64,000 nt of DNA from Sneathiella sp. (GCF_002694385.1 NZ_NZMB01000005.1:392283-456282), one strand, 5' to 3'; counted from the stretch's first letter, positions 17,561 to 27,657 are shown. Numbers and translations are program-made. The notes: generated from the letters alone by a model not told the origin.

Positions 17561-18961
17561 TCAATCCCAGTTTTCGGCCCTGGCAATGGCGGCGACGGTG
17601 TCGAGCCCCTTGGTGAAGCGGTCGAACATCTCGTCGATTTCCGCCTCCGTAATGATGAGCGGCGGGCAGAGGGCGAGATTGTCCCCGGCGACAGCGCGGC
17701 TGATCACGCCCGCATTCTGCATGGCCTCAGCCGCTTTCGGTGCCGCCTTGCGGGCCGCATTGAAGGAACGCCTGGTTTTCTTGTCGGCGACCAGTTCCAC
17801 CGCACCGATGAGCCCCGTGGACCGGACTTCGCCGACCAGTGGATGATCGGCAAGGGCATGGAAGCGGTCATTGAACCGTCCCGCCACTTTTTGCACATGG
17901 CCGACGAGATCCCGTTCCTCCATCAGTTCCATGGTGCGCAGGCCGACGGCGGCGGGCACCGGATGGCCGGAATAGGTGAAGCCATGGGCGAATGCGCCGT
18001 GCTTTTCGCTCTGCTTAACCATGCCCTGGAAGATCTCGTCGGTGATCATGACGGCGGAAATCGGCAGATAGGCGGAGGACAGGGCCTTCGCGCAGGTGAG
18101 GATATCGGGCTGAATGCCGAAGCTTTGAGAGCCCCACATCTTCCCCGTCCGGCCGAAGCCGCAGATCACCTCGTCAGCAATCATCAGCACGTCGTATTTC
18201 TTCAGCACCGCCTGCATCTTCTCGAAATAGGTGGCGGGCGGGATGATGACGCCCCCTGCGCCCATGACCGGCTCGGCAATGAAGGCGGCAACCGTCTCCG
18301 GCCCTTCTTTCAGGATCAACTGCTCCAGATCGGCGGCGCAGCGGGCAGCGAACTCTTCTTCCGTCTCGCCGTCCTTGCCGAAGCGATAATAATGGGGGCA
18401 GGAGGTATGCAGGATATTCTGGATCGGCAGATCGAAGTCGTTATGCAGCGGTGGCAGCCCGGTCAGGCTGGCCGCCGCGATGGTCACGCCATGATAGGCC
18501 TTCTGGCGGGAGATGATCTTCTTCTTATGCGGCAGGCCGCGGCTGTTGTTGTAATACCAGACGAGCTTGATAACAGTATCGTTCGCCTCTGATCCTGAAT
18601 TGGCGAAGAACACCTTCGAAAAAGGCACTGGCGCAATTTCGAGCAGTTTCTCGGCAAGTCGGATGCTCGGCTCCGTCGATTTGCTGGCGAAGGAATGATA
18701 GAAGGGCAGCTTGCGCATCTGGTCAATGGCGGCTTTTATCAGTTCTTCTTCGCCAAAGCCGAAGGACGCGCACCACAGGCCTGCCAGTCCTTCAATATAT
18801 TCCCGGCCTTCCTCGTCATAGACATGGACGCCCTTGCCACTCTGGATGATGAGGGGGCCGTCCTTGAGATGGGTGGACAGGTTGGTATAGGGGTGAATCA
18901 TGGTCCGCACATCACGGGCGGAAAGGGAATTGCCTTGCTGAAGGCTGGGGCTGGACATCAC
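17561..18961 (-). CDS. Class III (omega) aminotransferase, PLP-dependent
   Basis: A 466-residue fold-type-I aminotransferase that moves an amino group from an omega-amino acid or amine to pyruvate or 2-oxoglutarate. SGSEANDT (122-129) binds the phosphate. The IADEVICGFGRTG block gives Asp263 for the pyridine nitrogen, and CAKALSSAYLP carries the Schiff-base Lys292. FANSGSEA and the N-terminal HPYTNL fit the beta-alanine/GABA/putrescine-pyruvate branch. It converges on the ABC importer and lies about 2.2 kb from a semialdehyde dehydrogenase of the same strand. The donor substrate is inferred only from that pairing. Confidence 0.88.
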   Translation of the reverse strand: MMSSPSLQQGNSLSARDVRTMIHPYTNLSTHLKDGPLIIQSGKGVHVYDEEGREYIEGLAGLWCASFGFGEEELIKAAIDQMRKLPFYHSFASKSTEPSIRLAEKLLEIAPVPFSKVFFANSGSEANDTVIKLVWYYNNSRGLPHKKKIISRQKAYHGVTIAAASLTGLPPLHNDFDLPIQNILHTSCPHYYRFGKDGETEEEFAARCAADLEQLILKEGPETVAAFIAEPVMGAGGVIIPPATYFEKMQAVLKKYDVLMIADEVICGFGRTGKMWGSQSFGIQPDILTCAKALSSAYLPISAVMITDEIFQGMVKQSEKHGAFAHGFTYSGHPVPAAVGLRTMELMEERDLVGHVQKVAGRFNDRFHALADHPLVGEVRSTGLIGAVELVADKKTRRSFNAARKAAPKAAEAMQNAGVISRAVAGDNLALCPPLIITEAEIDEMFDRFTKGLDTVAAIARAENWD

Positions 18962-19102
18962 AATTTCCTCGAATATGAATGGAACATGTTTACTATTTGT
19001 AGGCCCATTCCCGACGGGCTGTCAAAGATGTTTCTCACTGTTCTAATATTCTTGTCTCCGCTTACGCGCCGTGGCTTAATGGAGTGGGATTAACGGGGAT
19101 GC

Positions 19103-20041
19103 ATGGCTATGGGGGAGCACTTCAGGTTTGTCGGAGCGGGGGGCATGTCCTTGCAGGCCCGCCGCTGGGCACGCGCGAAAAAACCAAAGGCGGTTATCCA
19201 GATCGTTCATGGCATGGCGGAGCATTCCGCCCGTTATGCCCGCTTTGCCGAGGTATTGAACGCTTTCGGCTATCTTGTCTATGCCCATGATGTGCGGGGG
19301 CACGGCCTCAATATTCCGGCGGGGACATCGCCCGGTCATCTCGGGGATGAGGATGGCTGGACATCGGCGGTGGAGGATATTTATCTGCTGAACCGGCATA
19401 TCGCCGGACATTATCCGGACCTCCCCATCCTGCTGTTCGGTCATTCCATGGGCTCCTTCATGGTGCAGCAATATATGGCATCCCACGGCAACAGCATCCG
19501 GGGTGTCATCCTTTCAGGCACCAACGGTCCGCAGAGGGGCCTCTCCACTCTCAAGGCGCGGCTTGGCCTCAGTTTTGTCCGGCGCCAGAAACACAAGCTC
19601 GGTCCCCGTGCGACCCTTCCGGAACTCGGCCGTATCTTCAAAAGCTTCAACAAACCGTTTGCCCCGAACCGGACGGAGTTTGACTGGCTCAGCCGTGATG
19701 AGGCGGAGGTGGATAAATATATCGCCGATCCATTATGCGGTTTTGACTGCTCCCTCGCGACCTGGGAAGGGGTGATGGCGGCATTGCTGCAGATTGCCTC
19801 TCCTGCGGCACTTGGCCGGATGAAGAAAGACATGCCTGTTCTTGTCTTCAGTGGCAGCGAGGATCCGGTTGGTGAAAATGAAAGGGGGGGCCGACGGCTT
19901 CTCAGTGCCTATGCCCGCCAGGGATTTACAAAGGTTGATCATAAATTCTATGCGGGCGGGCGGCATGAGATGCTGAACGAGACCAACCGTGACGAGGTGA
20001 TGACAGATATTGTCGTCTGGGCCAATGGTGTCGTCGACTGA
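19103..20041 (+). CDS. Alpha/beta hydrolase, monoacylglycerol lipase-like
   Basis: This 312-residue protein has the Serine_aminopeptidase/Hydrolase_4 fold: HGMAEHS near 36-42 forms the oxyanion loop, GHSMGS at 113-118 the nucleophile elbow (Ser115), SGSEDPV near 251 the acid, and GGRHEMLNE near 287 the catalytic His. These are the marks of monoacylglycerol lipases and lysophospholipases. No signal peptide is seen, so it is probably cytosolic. AACGGGG sits about five bases before the ATG; an in-frame ATG at 19109 is close. The true lipid or ester substrate is not known. Confidence 0.88.
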   Translation: MAMGEHFRFVGAGGMSLQARRWARAKKPKAVIQIVHGMAEHSARYARFAEVLNAFGYLVYAHDVRGHGLNIPAGTSPGHLGDEDGWTSAVEDIYLLNRHIAGHYPDLPILLFGHSMGSFMVQQYMASHGNSIRGVILSGTNGPQRGLSTLKARLGLSFVRRQKHKLGPRATLPELGRIFKSFNKPFAPNRTEFDWLSRDEAEVDKYIADPLCGFDCSLATWEGVMAALLQIASPAALGRMKKDMPVLVFSGSEDPVGENERGGRRLLSAYARQGFTKVDHKFYAGGRHEMLNETNRDEVMTDIVVWANGVVD

Positions 20042-20117
20042 CAGGGGACAGGGCCGCAGGACACAAACGAATATCTGACAGAAACAAATATAATCGCTCA
20101 ACAAAAAGGAAAAACAG

Positions 20118-21131
20118 ATGAGCCGGAGCAGCGGGGAAAGATATACACTCATTGGCGGTAACGCCTCACCCTATTCGATGAAAATGCGGGCGCTGATGCA
20201 TTACCGGCGACTGCCCTATGACTGGATATTGCGGTCACTCGCCACCGATCATCTGATTGCCGATATGCGGCCGGTTCTGGTGCCTGTTCTTATGTTGCCC
20301 GATGGCAGCCGTCACCTCGACAGCACATATCTTATCTATTTGCTTGAAGAACGGCATCCACGCGATCGCTCTGTCGTGCCCGACGAGGCGGCGGTGGCTT
20401 TTCTTGCCCATCTCGTGGAGGATATGGCTGACGAATGGGTGACCAAGATGATGTTTCATTATCGCTGGGCCTATGAGCCGGATATCCACTATGCCAGTCA
20501 CTGGATCGCCGATGACCGTGCCGCGGATAAATCAGCGGAGGAGCGCGAGAAGTTCGCCCGTTTCTTTGCGGAGCGGCAGATCGGCCGGATGCCGCTGGTT
20601 GGCTGCACGCCTGAGAATGCCCCGCTGATCGAGGCTGGCTATCATTTTATCATCGGCTTGCTGCGAGATCATATCGGCAGTGCGGGTTATCTGTTCGGGA
20701 CACGCCCGTCCATGGCTGACTTTGGCCTCTATGGACAGCTCCGCACATTATCACAGGACCCGACGCCGCAATCCATCCTGCGGCGGGAGGCTCAGGCCAC
20801 AGAAAGCTGGCTGCGGCAGCTGGATGACGCCTCCGGGATTGAGGGAGAATGGCGGGGGATAGACGATCTTTCCGTCCCGGCAAAAGAGCTAGTCGGCTAT
20901 GCCGCCCGCATTTACCTGCCGTTTCTTGCCGCGAATGAAGCCGCCACCAAAAAAGGGGCGGAGAAATTCACGGTATCGCTCGACGGACGGCCTTATGCAC
21001 AGGGCGTCTTCGGATATCAGGTGAAATGTCTTGAGGAACTGCGACGGCGCTATGCCGCACTCCCCGATGCGGATCAGCAGAAAATCGATCCGCTGCTCGG
21101 GGAGGGGGCCATCGCTATTCTCAAGGGTTAG
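20118..21131 (+). CDS. Glutathione S-transferase-like protein
   Basis: The N-terminal 85 residues have the thioredoxin fold of GSTs: strand YTLIGGNASPYSMKMRALMHYRRLPYDW, then VPVLMLPDGSRHLDST, where the cis-Pro and the DST motif contact glutathione. A helical C-terminal region runs to about 220, with GSAGYLFGTRPSMADFGLYG as the conserved N-capping box. At 337 residues it is about 100 longer than ordinary GSTs; the extra C-terminal part has no family I recognise. AAAAGGAAAAAC precedes the ATG. It stands 76 bases after the hydrolase gene and converges on the aldehyde dehydrogenase. The reaction is unknown. Confidence 0.8.
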   Translation: MSRSSGERYTLIGGNASPYSMKMRALMHYRRLPYDWILRSLATDHLIADMRPVLVPVLMLPDGSRHLDSTYLIYLLEERHPRDRSVVPDEAAVAFLAHLVEDMADEWVTKMMFHYRWAYEPDIHYASHWIADDRAADKSAEEREKFARFFAERQIGRMPLVGCTPENAPLIEAGYHFIIGLLRDHIGSAGYLFGTRPSMADFGLYGQLRTLSQDPTPQSILRREAQATESWLRQLDDASGIEGEWRGIDDLSVPAKELVGYAARIYLPFLAANEAATKKGAEKFTVSLDGRPYAQGVFGYQVKCLEELRRRYAALPDADQQKIDPLLGEGAIAILKG

Positions 21132-21139
21132 GTCAGCCT

Positions 21140-22567
21140 CTAAACAGAGAAGCCGCCAAGTTTGGTTTCAAGATATTCCATGATCCCTTCCTTGGCGCCT
21201 TCCCGACCTAGTCCGCTGTCCTTCATGCCGCCGAAGGGGGCGGCGGCGCTGGTCGGGTTAATGTCATTGATGCCGATAATGCCAAAGCGCAGTCCTTCAA
21301 ACATCCGCATGGCGCGGGAGATGTCCCGCGTATAGACATAGGCGGCAAGGCCATATTCGGTGTCATTGGCGCGTTCGAGCACTTCCGTCTCATTATCAAA
21401 CCGGATAATCGGCGCGACGGGGCCGAAGGTTTCCTCGCGATAGATCAGCATATCTTCCGTCACATCGGCGAGCACTGTCGGCGCGTAGAAATAGCCCTTG
21501 TCGAGACCATTGGATTTGAGCGGAGCGCCGCCTGTGATCAGCCGGGCGCCTTTTGAAAGGGCGTCCTGGACCTGCCGATCCACCTTATCGACAGCCGTCT
21601 GGTTGACGAGTGGGCCGATGGCGACGCCGTCCTCGAACCCGCTGCCCGCCTTCATGGTGGCAACGCGCGCAGCGAAGGTATCGACAAAGGCGTCATAGGA
21701 GCCGTTCTGCACAAAGAAGCGGTTCGGGCTGATGCAGGCCTGACCGGTGTTGAGGAATTTGACAAGCGATCCGCCCTTTGCCGCATGGGCCGGGTCAACA
21801 TCCTCAAACACGACAAAGGGGGCGTGGCCGCCAAGTTCCGCCGAGACGCGTTTCATATTGGCAGCGGCCTGACCGGCCAGCATCTTGCCAACCTTGGTAG
21901 AGCCGGTGAAGGTCAGCTTGCGCACTGCGGGGTGATGGGTGAAAACTTCGCCGACCGGCTTCGGGTCGAGCGCGGTCACGAGATTGACAACTCCTGCCGG
22001 AATACCGGCGGCCTCGAAAATCTCGAACATGGCAATGGCGCAAAGCGGGGTCGCCTCCGCCGGTTTCATAACCACGGTGCAACCGGCGGCGAGGGCCGGA
22101 CCGACTTTGCGCGTAATCATGGAGATGGGGTAATTCCACGGGGTGACCGCCGCGACCACACCCACCGGCTGCTTCAGGACCATGAAACGCTGATCTGCGC
22201 GGGAGGAGGGCAGGATTTCCCCGTTGATGCGTTTGGCTTCCTCTGCATACCAGAGCAGGAAGTCGGCGCCATACTGCACTTCGTTGCGGGCTGCCTTGAG
22301 GGGTTTGCCCTGTTCTTCGGTCATGGTGCGGGCGAGGTCCTCTTTTCGCTCCATCATGATCTCGTAGGCTTTATAGAGATAGGCCGATCGCTGATAGGCG
22401 GTTGTCTGTGACCAGTCGCGGAAGGCCGTATCCGCCGCCTCGATCGCCTGTGTGGCTTCTGCCGCGCCGCCGTCGGGGACCTGCCGGATCACGTCTCCGG
22501 TTGCAGGATTGAGGACATCAAAGCTGCCGCCGCTTGATGCGGCGATCCATTTTCCGTTTATAAACAT
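21140..22567 (-). CDS. gabD: NAD(P)-dependent succinate-semialdehyde-type aldehyde dehydrogenase
   Basis: A 475-residue aldehyde dehydrogenase that oxidises a semialdehyde to the acid in the cytosol. PWNYP (143-147), ELGGHAP with the general-base Glu244 and NTGQACISPN with the nucleophile Cys278 are intact. The VSAELGG form and overall length match the succinate/glutarate-semialdehyde branch. The nearby class III aminotransferase could produce its substrate, for example from GABA. It converges on the GST-like gene with 8 bases between stops. NAD versus NADP use and the exact aldehyde are inferred. Confidence 0.88.
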   Translation of the reverse strand: MFINGKWIAASSGGSFDVLNPATGDVIRQVPDGGAAEATQAIEAADTAFRDWSQTTAYQRSAYLYKAYEIMMERKEDLARTMTEEQGKPLKAARNEVQYGADFLLWYAEEAKRINGEILPSSRADQRFMVLKQPVGVVAAVTPWNYPISMITRKVGPALAAGCTVVMKPAEATPLCAIAMFEIFEAAGIPAGVVNLVTALDPKPVGEVFTHHPAVRKLTFTGSTKVGKMLAGQAAANMKRVSAELGGHAPFVVFEDVDPAHAAKGGSLVKFLNTGQACISPNRFFVQNGSYDAFVDTFAARVATMKAGSGFEDGVAIGPLVNQTAVDKVDRQVQDALSKGARLITGGAPLKSNGLDKGYFYAPTVLADVTEDMLIYREETFGPVAPIIRFDNETEVLERANDTEYGLAAYVYTRDISRAMRMFEGLRFGIIGINDINPTSAAAPFGGMKDSGLGREGAKEGIMEYLETKLGGFSV

Positions 22568-22939
22568 TGGTTTGTCTGAACCCTTTCAGGGGAAATGTTA
22601 TGTATTCATGATTGTTTACGCAGCAGTCTAATGAAATCTGCGGGGCAGTCAAAGTACTTCAGCCATAGCCGTGACCTCTGTCGCGTCACTGATTTGTGCA
22701 TCCGCAGCATAATGGATCCTAGAAGCGTTTGATTCGCAACGGGATTTACCCGGCTGCTAAAACTACATGGGTTTTGCGTGAAAAGTAACATTCCAGGCTT
22801 CCCGTCACGGGTGAATGGCGCATGGAATGGGTGCGTAATGCAGATGGCTGCCGGGTCCCTGCGAATAGGCTTTACGTGAAGCGAGGGCGGTTTTATGCTT
22901 CAGGAAATGTCTAATATATAAACTAACATGGGATTTAAT
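22568..22939. other. Intergenic region between divergent aldehyde dehydrogenase and acyl-CoA ligase genes
   Basis: These 372 bases hold the two divergent promoters by position. Around 22910-22922 a TCTAATATATAAAC stretch is AT-rich and may hold a -10 element for the ligase. I see no repeats, no RNA gene and no convincing small ORF. A 61-codon minus-strand frame (22606-22791) has no ribosome site and no recognisable protein. Confidence 0.5.
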
Positions 22940-24568
22940 ATGCTGGGGCTTATTCAGGATCGGCCATTGCTGATTTCTTCACTAATCGAATATTCCGGTC
23001 AATATCATGGGGATGTCGAAATTGTTTCGCGCACTGTTGAGGGGCCCATTCACCGGACCAATTATCGCAATATAAACCTGCGGGCCAAGAAATTGGCTCA
23101 GGCGCTGGAACGGCTGGGCGTCAAACTGGGCGACAGGATTGGGACGCTGGCCTGGAATGGCTATCGTCATATGGAAATTTATTTCGGGGTCTCCGGCATG
23201 GGGGCGGTTTGCCATACCATCAATCCGCGGCTCTTTCCCGAACAGATTGCCTATATCGTCAATCATGCGGAGGATAAATATATCTTCGTTGATCTGACCT
23301 TCATTCCGCTGCTGGAAGCACTCAAGGAGCATCTGACAAACGTCAAGGGGTTTGTTGTGATGACGGATAAGGCGCATATGCCCGAAACCTCTCTTCCCAA
23401 TGTCATCTGCTATGAAACGCTGGTCGAGGCGGAGGATGGGAATTACAACTGGCCGCAGTTTGATGAGATGACGGCTTCCTCGCTCTGCTACACCTCCGGC
23501 ACGACGGGTAATCCGAAAGGCGTGCTCTATGCCAACCGCTCGACGATGCTGCACAGCTATTGTGTCTGTGCCAATGATGGTCTTGGTGTCTCCAACCGGG
23601 ACAGCATTCTTGCCGTGGTGCCGATGTTCCATGCCAATGCCTGGGGGCTGCCGTACGCGGCGGCCATGTGTGGCGCCAAAATGGTGATGCCGGGCGCGGC
23701 CATGGATGGCGCTTCCCTCTATGAACTGATGGAGGCCGAAGAAGTCACCCTTGCCGCTGGGGTGCCAACCATCTGGATGATGCTGCTCGGCTATGTAAAA
23801 GAGAATAAGCTCAAATTCTCCACCATGCAGCGGACGGTAATCGGCGGTTCCGCCGCGCCCCGCTCAATGATTGATACCTTTGTGCAGGAGTATGGCGTCG
23901 AGGTGATCCATGCCTGGGGCATGACCGAAACCAGTCCGCTCGGCACCACCGGTAATCTGCTGAAAAAACATGCGGATCTTTCGGAGAAAGAAAAAACCGA
24001 CATCCGGGTCAAACAGGGCCGCGTCATTTTCGGCGTCGAACTCAAGATTACCGGCGATGACGGCAAGGAATTGCCGCGCGATGGCGTTGCCTTTGGCGAT
24101 ATCAAGGTGCGCGGGCCCTGGATCACCAGCGGTTATTTCAAGGGCGAGGGCGGTAAAGTGCTGGATGACGACGGCTGGTTCACAACCGGCGATGTGGGTA
24201 CGCTCGACGCCGATGGCTATATGCAGATCACGGATCGGTCGAAGGATGTGATTAAATCGGGCGGGGAGTGGATATCCTCCATTGATGTGGAGAATGAGGC
24301 GCTCGGCTGTCCCGGCATTGTCGAGGCGGCGGTGATCGCCGTACCGCATCCGAAGTGGGACGAGCGGCCACTGGTCATCGCGGTCAAGGAAAAGGGCCAT
24401 GCCGTCACCAGGGATGATGTGATCCGCCATCTGGAGAACAGCTTGGCCAAATGGCAGCTTCCGGATGATGTGGTGTTTGTCGATGAATTGCCGCACACGG
24501 CGACGGGCAAGCTGCTGAAGACCAAACTCCGCGAAGAGTTCAAGGACTACAAGTTGCCGGGTACCTGA
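22940..24568 (+). CDS. AMP-forming acyl-CoA ligase, DmdB-like
   Basis: A 542-residue member of the ANL superfamily that activates a carboxylate with ATP and CoA. The P-loop [11 protein letters not shown] is at 184-194, GMTETSPLG near 325, [10 protein letters not shown] near 412, [15 protein letters not shown] near 433, and the C-terminal catalytic Lys in TGKLLKTK near 525. The N-terminus [15 protein letters not shown] is what I associate with the medium-chain and methylmercaptopropionate-CoA (DmdB) ligases common in marine alphaproteobacteria. I prefer the ATG at 22940, with GGGA six bases upstream; ATG 22928 adds four residues. No other dmd genes are beside it, so the substrate is open. Confidence 0.87.
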   Translation: MLGLIQDRPLLISSLIEYSGQYHGDVEIVSRTVEGPIHRTNYRNINLRAKKLAQALERLGVKLGDRIGTLAWNGYRHMEIYFGVSGMGAVCHTINPRLFPEQIAYIVNHAEDKYIFVDLTFIPLLEALKEHLTNVKGFVVMTDKAHMPETSLPNVICYETLVEAEDGNYNWPQFDEMTASSLCYTSGTTGNPKGVLYANRSTMLHSYCVCANDGLGVSNRDSILAVVPMFHANAWGLPYAAAMCGAKMVMPGAAMDGASLYELMEAEEVTLAAGVPTIWMMLLGYVKENKLKFSTMQRTVIGGSAAPRSMIDTFVQEYGVEVIHAWGMTETSPLGTTGNLLKKHADLSEKEKTDIRVKQGRVIFGVELKITGDDGKELPRDGVAFGDIKVRGPWITSGYFKGEGGKVLDDDGWFTTGDVGTLDADGYMQITDRSKDVIKSGGEWISSIDVENEALGCPGIVEAAVIAVPHPKWDERPLVIAVKEKGHAVTRDDVIRHLENSLAKWQLPDDVVFVDELPHTATGKLLKTKLREEFKDYKLPGT

Positions 24569-24682
24569 ACGGAACGCTTGGGGCTTATTTGAACAGTCTG
24601 ACATTTCGTTCACGACGAGGTGTCAGGCTTTCAGTCATTTGCAAGCAGGTGCGATCAGCAGCAGGCCCGTGCAATATGTTCG

Positions 24683-25096
24683 TTAAAATTTCACGCCGGG
24701 CAATAGGCTTGCCTGCTGGATCCAGTCTGTAATCTGGGCCTTATTCCAATCATCATTCTCATGGATGTTGACGTAGCGCGTCCCCTCGACTTTTGATGCG
24801 ACCGGTGGAACGGGGGTTAGAGACGTTCCGCGGGTGAAGGTGAGCTGGACGTATTTTTTGTAGCAATACATCGCAAAAAACCAGCCATCCGCATTGCCAT
24901 AAAGCGGTGTGTTCCATTTGACGGCCTTTTGTACGTCCGGGAATACCTGCTCGACAATGGCATCTAGCTGTTTGCCAATGTCCTGTTTCCATCCCGGCAT
25001 GGCGGCAATATAGGCCTGCACCGGCATATCCCCGTCGCCCTTTGGGATTTGCGGATTGCCGCTCGAAAGCAGTTTCGGCTTGTCGGTTTCGCTCAT
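24683..25096 (-). CDS. DUF1801 (YdhG-like) family protein
   Basis: A 137-residue cytosolic protein of the DUF1801 family, a small alpha+beta fold related to YdhG/CyaY-like proteins. The features that place it are VFPDVQKAVKWNTPLYG at about 52-68, WFFAMYCYKKYVQLTF and the closing GTRYVNIHENDD. No enzymatic role is established for the family. It is monocistronic, divergent from the CurA-like reductase with about 107 bases between, and separated from the ligase by about 114 bases. Confidence 0.82.
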   Translation of the reverse strand: MSETDKPKLLSSGNPQIPKGDGDMPVQAYIAAMPGWKQDIGKQLDAIVEQVFPDVQKAVKWNTPLYGNADGWFFAMYCYKKYVQLTFTRGTSLTPVPPVASKVEGTRYVNIHENDDWNKAQITDWIQQASLLPGVKF

Positions 25097-25203
25097 CTTA
25101 TTCCTTTAGCATTAATCTCGGGTGCTGTCGAACGGCAGCCTTGCATTCTGTTCCACGATCCGCAACTCTGTTACAGGCGCGGTTTTAACATAAAGGAACA
25201 CTC

Positions 25204-26220
25204 ATGACGATCATCAACAAGCAGTATCGTCTTGCGGCGCGGCCTCACGGCATTCCAAAGGACAGCGACTGGGCCTTTACAACGGAGGCGTTGCCGGAAA
25301 TCGGGACCGGGGAGGTGTTGGTCCGAAATCATTACTGTTCGCTTGATCCGGCGATGCGCGGCTGGATGAATGAGGGACGGTCCTATATCCCGCCGGTGAA
25401 GATTGGCGATGTAATGCGGGCCGGAACTGTCGGAGAGGTGATGGCTTCGAACAGCCCCGAATTCCGCGCGGGTGATTTCGCCCTCGGGACGCTTGGTATC
25501 CAGCAATATGGCAAGGCGGCGGCCAAGGATCTCACAAAGGTGGATCCGTCTCTTGCGCCGATCGAGCATTTCCTTGGCGGGCTTGGTATGCCGGGGCTGA
25601 CAGCTTATTTCGGTTTGACGGATGTCGGCGCGGTGAAATCGGGGGATACAGTGCTTGTCTCCGGCGCGGCCGGGGCGGTCGGTTCCATCGTTGGCCAGAT
25701 TGCAAAGATCAAGGGCGCCCGGGCCGTTGGTATTGCGGGCGGGGCAGATAAATGCGCCTATGTGACGGAGGAGCTCGGCTTTGAAGCCTGTGTCGACTAT
25801 AAGTCTGACCGTTTTCTGGATGATCTGAAAGCCGCCCTTCAGGGGGGCATAGATGTGTATTTCGACAATGTGGGCGGTGAAATTCTCGACATTGCCCTTG
25901 CCCGTATTCGCCGTCACGCCCGTATCGTCATCTGCGGGGCAATTTCGCAATATAACAACACTACGCCTATGCGCGGACCGCAGAATTACATCAATTTGCT
26001 GGTTCATCATGCCCGGATGGAAGGCTTCGTCGTATTTGACTATCTGTCCCGCTACGGGGAGGGGACAGAAAAGCTGGCGGCATGGTATTCGGAGGGTAAA
26101 CTCACATTCCGTAATCATATTGAGGATGGCATAGAAAATTTCCCGGGGGCGCTGCTTAAGCTGTTCTCCGGCGAAAATAACGGTAAATTGCTGTTGAAGG
26201 TAATCGAGACGCCGACATAA
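25204..26220 (+). CDS. NADPH-dependent double-bond reductase, CurA-like (MDR superfamily)
   Basis: This 338-residue zinc-free medium-chain dehydrogenase/reductase is close to the leukotriene B4 12-hydroxydehydrogenase/curcumin reductase group, which reduces activated C=C bonds with NADPH. HYCSLDPAMRGWM near 43-55 is the group signature. LVSGAAGAVGSIVGQIAK near 152-169 is the nucleotide loop, and YFDNVGGEILD near 218 follows. The cysteines and histidine of zinc alcohol dehydrogenases are absent. AAAGGAACACTC precedes the ATG. A hairpin follows the stop. The natural substrate is unknown. Confidence 0.88.
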   Translation: MTIINKQYRLAARPHGIPKDSDWAFTTEALPEIGTGEVLVRNHYCSLDPAMRGWMNEGRSYIPPVKIGDVMRAGTVGEVMASNSPEFRAGDFALGTLGIQQYGKAAAKDLTKVDPSLAPIEHFLGGLGMPGLTAYFGLTDVGAVKSGDTVLVSGAAGAVGSIVGQIAKIKGARAVGIAGGADKCAYVTEELGFEACVDYKSDRFLDDLKAALQGGIDVYFDNVGGEILDIALARIRRHARIVICGAISQYNNTTPMRGPQNYINLLVHHARMEGFVVFDYLSRYGEGTEKLAAWYSEGKLTFRNHIEDGIENFPGALLKLFSGENNGKLLLKVIETPT

Positions 26221-26221
26221 T

Positions 26222-26242
26222 TTAACCGGATTTGCCGGTTAA
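26222..26242 (+). terminator. Perfect hairpin after the CurA-like gene, no T-run
   Basis: TTAACCGG and CCGGTTAA form a perfect 8-bp stem closing a 5-base loop, immediately after the stop codon. No T-tract follows, so it may stabilise the transcript end or act as a weak terminator. Confidence 0.4.
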
Positions 26243-26308
26243 TGGGCGGCGCGTCGAAGATCATCCTGCTGGTGATCAAGCCAGATATGAAAGAGGAAAG
26301 AACCGCCG

Positions 26309-27544
26309 ATGGCGTCATTGAGTCTGTTGTTGATTTTTGTGTCCGTGCTCTTTGTCATCGGTTGCCTTTTAACGCCAGTTGCCGCCCGCCTCGGGGCTCC
26401 TTTCCTGCTTCTCTTCCTCTGTATCGGCATGCTGATGGGAGAGGATGGTCTTGGCGGTATCCGCTTCGATGATTTTCCTCTTGCTTATGAGATCGGCTCT
26501 GTCGCCCTTGCCCTGATCCTGTTTGCCGGCGGGCTGGATACGGACCGGAAAACCCTGAAGCTCGCAGCCGCGCCCGCCTTTGTGCTGTCCATTGGCGGGG
26601 TTGTGGCCACCTCGGCGATCGTCGGCATAGTGATTTATATGTTTTTCAGTATCTCGCTCGCCGAGAGCCTGCTGCTGGGGGCGGTGGTCGGTTCGACAGA
26701 TGCGGCGGCCACTTTCCTGCTGCTCGGACAGCGGAACATCAAGCTGAAGCATGACCTGAGTGAAACCCTGATGGTGGAGGCCGGTATCAATGATCCCATG
26801 GCGATCTTCCTCACCATCACCATGGTGGCCATCGTCGATAACAATCTGCCTTTCACCATACCGACGCTGGTCTCCTTCCTGCCCGAGCTGGTTATGCAGC
26901 TTGGGTTGGGCTTGCTGCTGGGCGGGATTGGCGGCTTTATTGCGTCGGTCCTCATCAACCGTGTGAAGATGCCGGTCGGGCTGTTCGCGCCATTTGCGAC
27001 GGCGGCGGCGTTGCTGATTTTCGGCACTACCGCAATTTTCGGAGGAAGCGGCTTTCTTGCGGTTTTCATTGGCGGGGTGGTGCTGCGGGATCGCATGGCG
27101 CATCAGATGGAACGGGTGAGACAGTTTCATGACGGTCTTTCCTGGATCAGCCAGATTGTCCTCTTCCTCATGCTCGGGATGCTGGTTGCGCCGCGCGATC
27201 TGCTGGATCATATCGCCCTTGGCCTTGGCGTTGCGGTCGTGCTGATGTTTATTGCCCGGCCAGTGGCGACGGTCCTTTGCCTGGCGCCGTTTCGGATCGG
27301 CTGGCGTCAGCAGGCCTTTGTCGGCTGGGTGGGGCTGCGCGGGGCGGTGCCGATCTTTCTTGCCATTATCCCGGTGATCAGCCCGGGACCCGTCGGCTCC
27401 GGATTTTTCGATGTGGTTTTCGTGGTTGTGATTGCCTCCCTGTTTGTGCAGGGCTGGACAATCTCACTGGTGGCGCGCTGGTTGGGGCTGATCGCCGAGC
27501 CTGAAGACGGGCCGGAGTTGCCGCTCGGTAAAGCCAAGGATTGA
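26309..27544 (+). CDS. Cation:proton antiporter, CPA1/NhaP-type, without cytosolic RCK domain
   Basis: A 411-residue inner-membrane protein with about 12 hydrophobic helices. LLGAVVGSTDAAATFLLL near 125-142 is the conserved transport helix with an Asp, and MVEAGINDPMAIFL near 156-169 is the second key helix. The sequence is closest to the NhaP2/CvrA potassium/proton antiporters, but those carry about 150 extra residues with a TrkA-C domain, absent here. Exchange of K+ or Na+ for H+ is inferred. It lies about 90 bases after the CurA-like gene. AAGAGGAAAG precedes the ATG. Confidence 0.85.
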   Translation: MASLSLLLIFVSVLFVIGCLLTPVAARLGAPFLLLFLCIGMLMGEDGLGGIRFDDFPLAYEIGSVALALILFAGGLDTDRKTLKLAAAPAFVLSIGGVVATSAIVGIVIYMFFSISLAESLLLGAVVGSTDAAATFLLLGQRNIKLKHDLSETLMVEAGINDPMAIFLTITMVAIVDNNLPFTIPTLVSFLPELVMQLGLGLLLGGIGGFIASVLINRVKMPVGLFAPFATAAALLIFGTTAIFGGSGFLAVFIGGVVLRDRMAHQMERVRQFHDGLSWISQIVLFLMLGMLVAPRDLLDHIALGLGVAVVLMFIARPVATVLCLAPFRIGWRQQAFVGWVGLRGAVPIFLAIIPVISPGPVGSGFFDVVFVVVIASLFVQGWTISLVARWLGLIAEPEDGPELPLGKAKD

Positions 27545-27657
27545 TTTTTGCCCCTGAACGGCTTAATTAAACGCGAGCCTGCGAGACGGTTTGTGATCGT
27601 GGGTGTTTGAGATTTACGCCCGGAGACCCGCGTGGGATCCGGCCATCAGGACCTACC

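Noticed and set aside
22606..22791. Minus-strand 61-codon frame in the intergenic region before the acyl-CoA ligase
   Set aside because: No ribosome site, no family resemblance, and it occupies a likely promoter region.
24600..24630. Inverted repeat CTGACA...TGTCAG after the acyl-CoA ligase
   Set aside because: The stem is only 6 bp with a 17-base loop and no T-run, so a terminator call is not supported.
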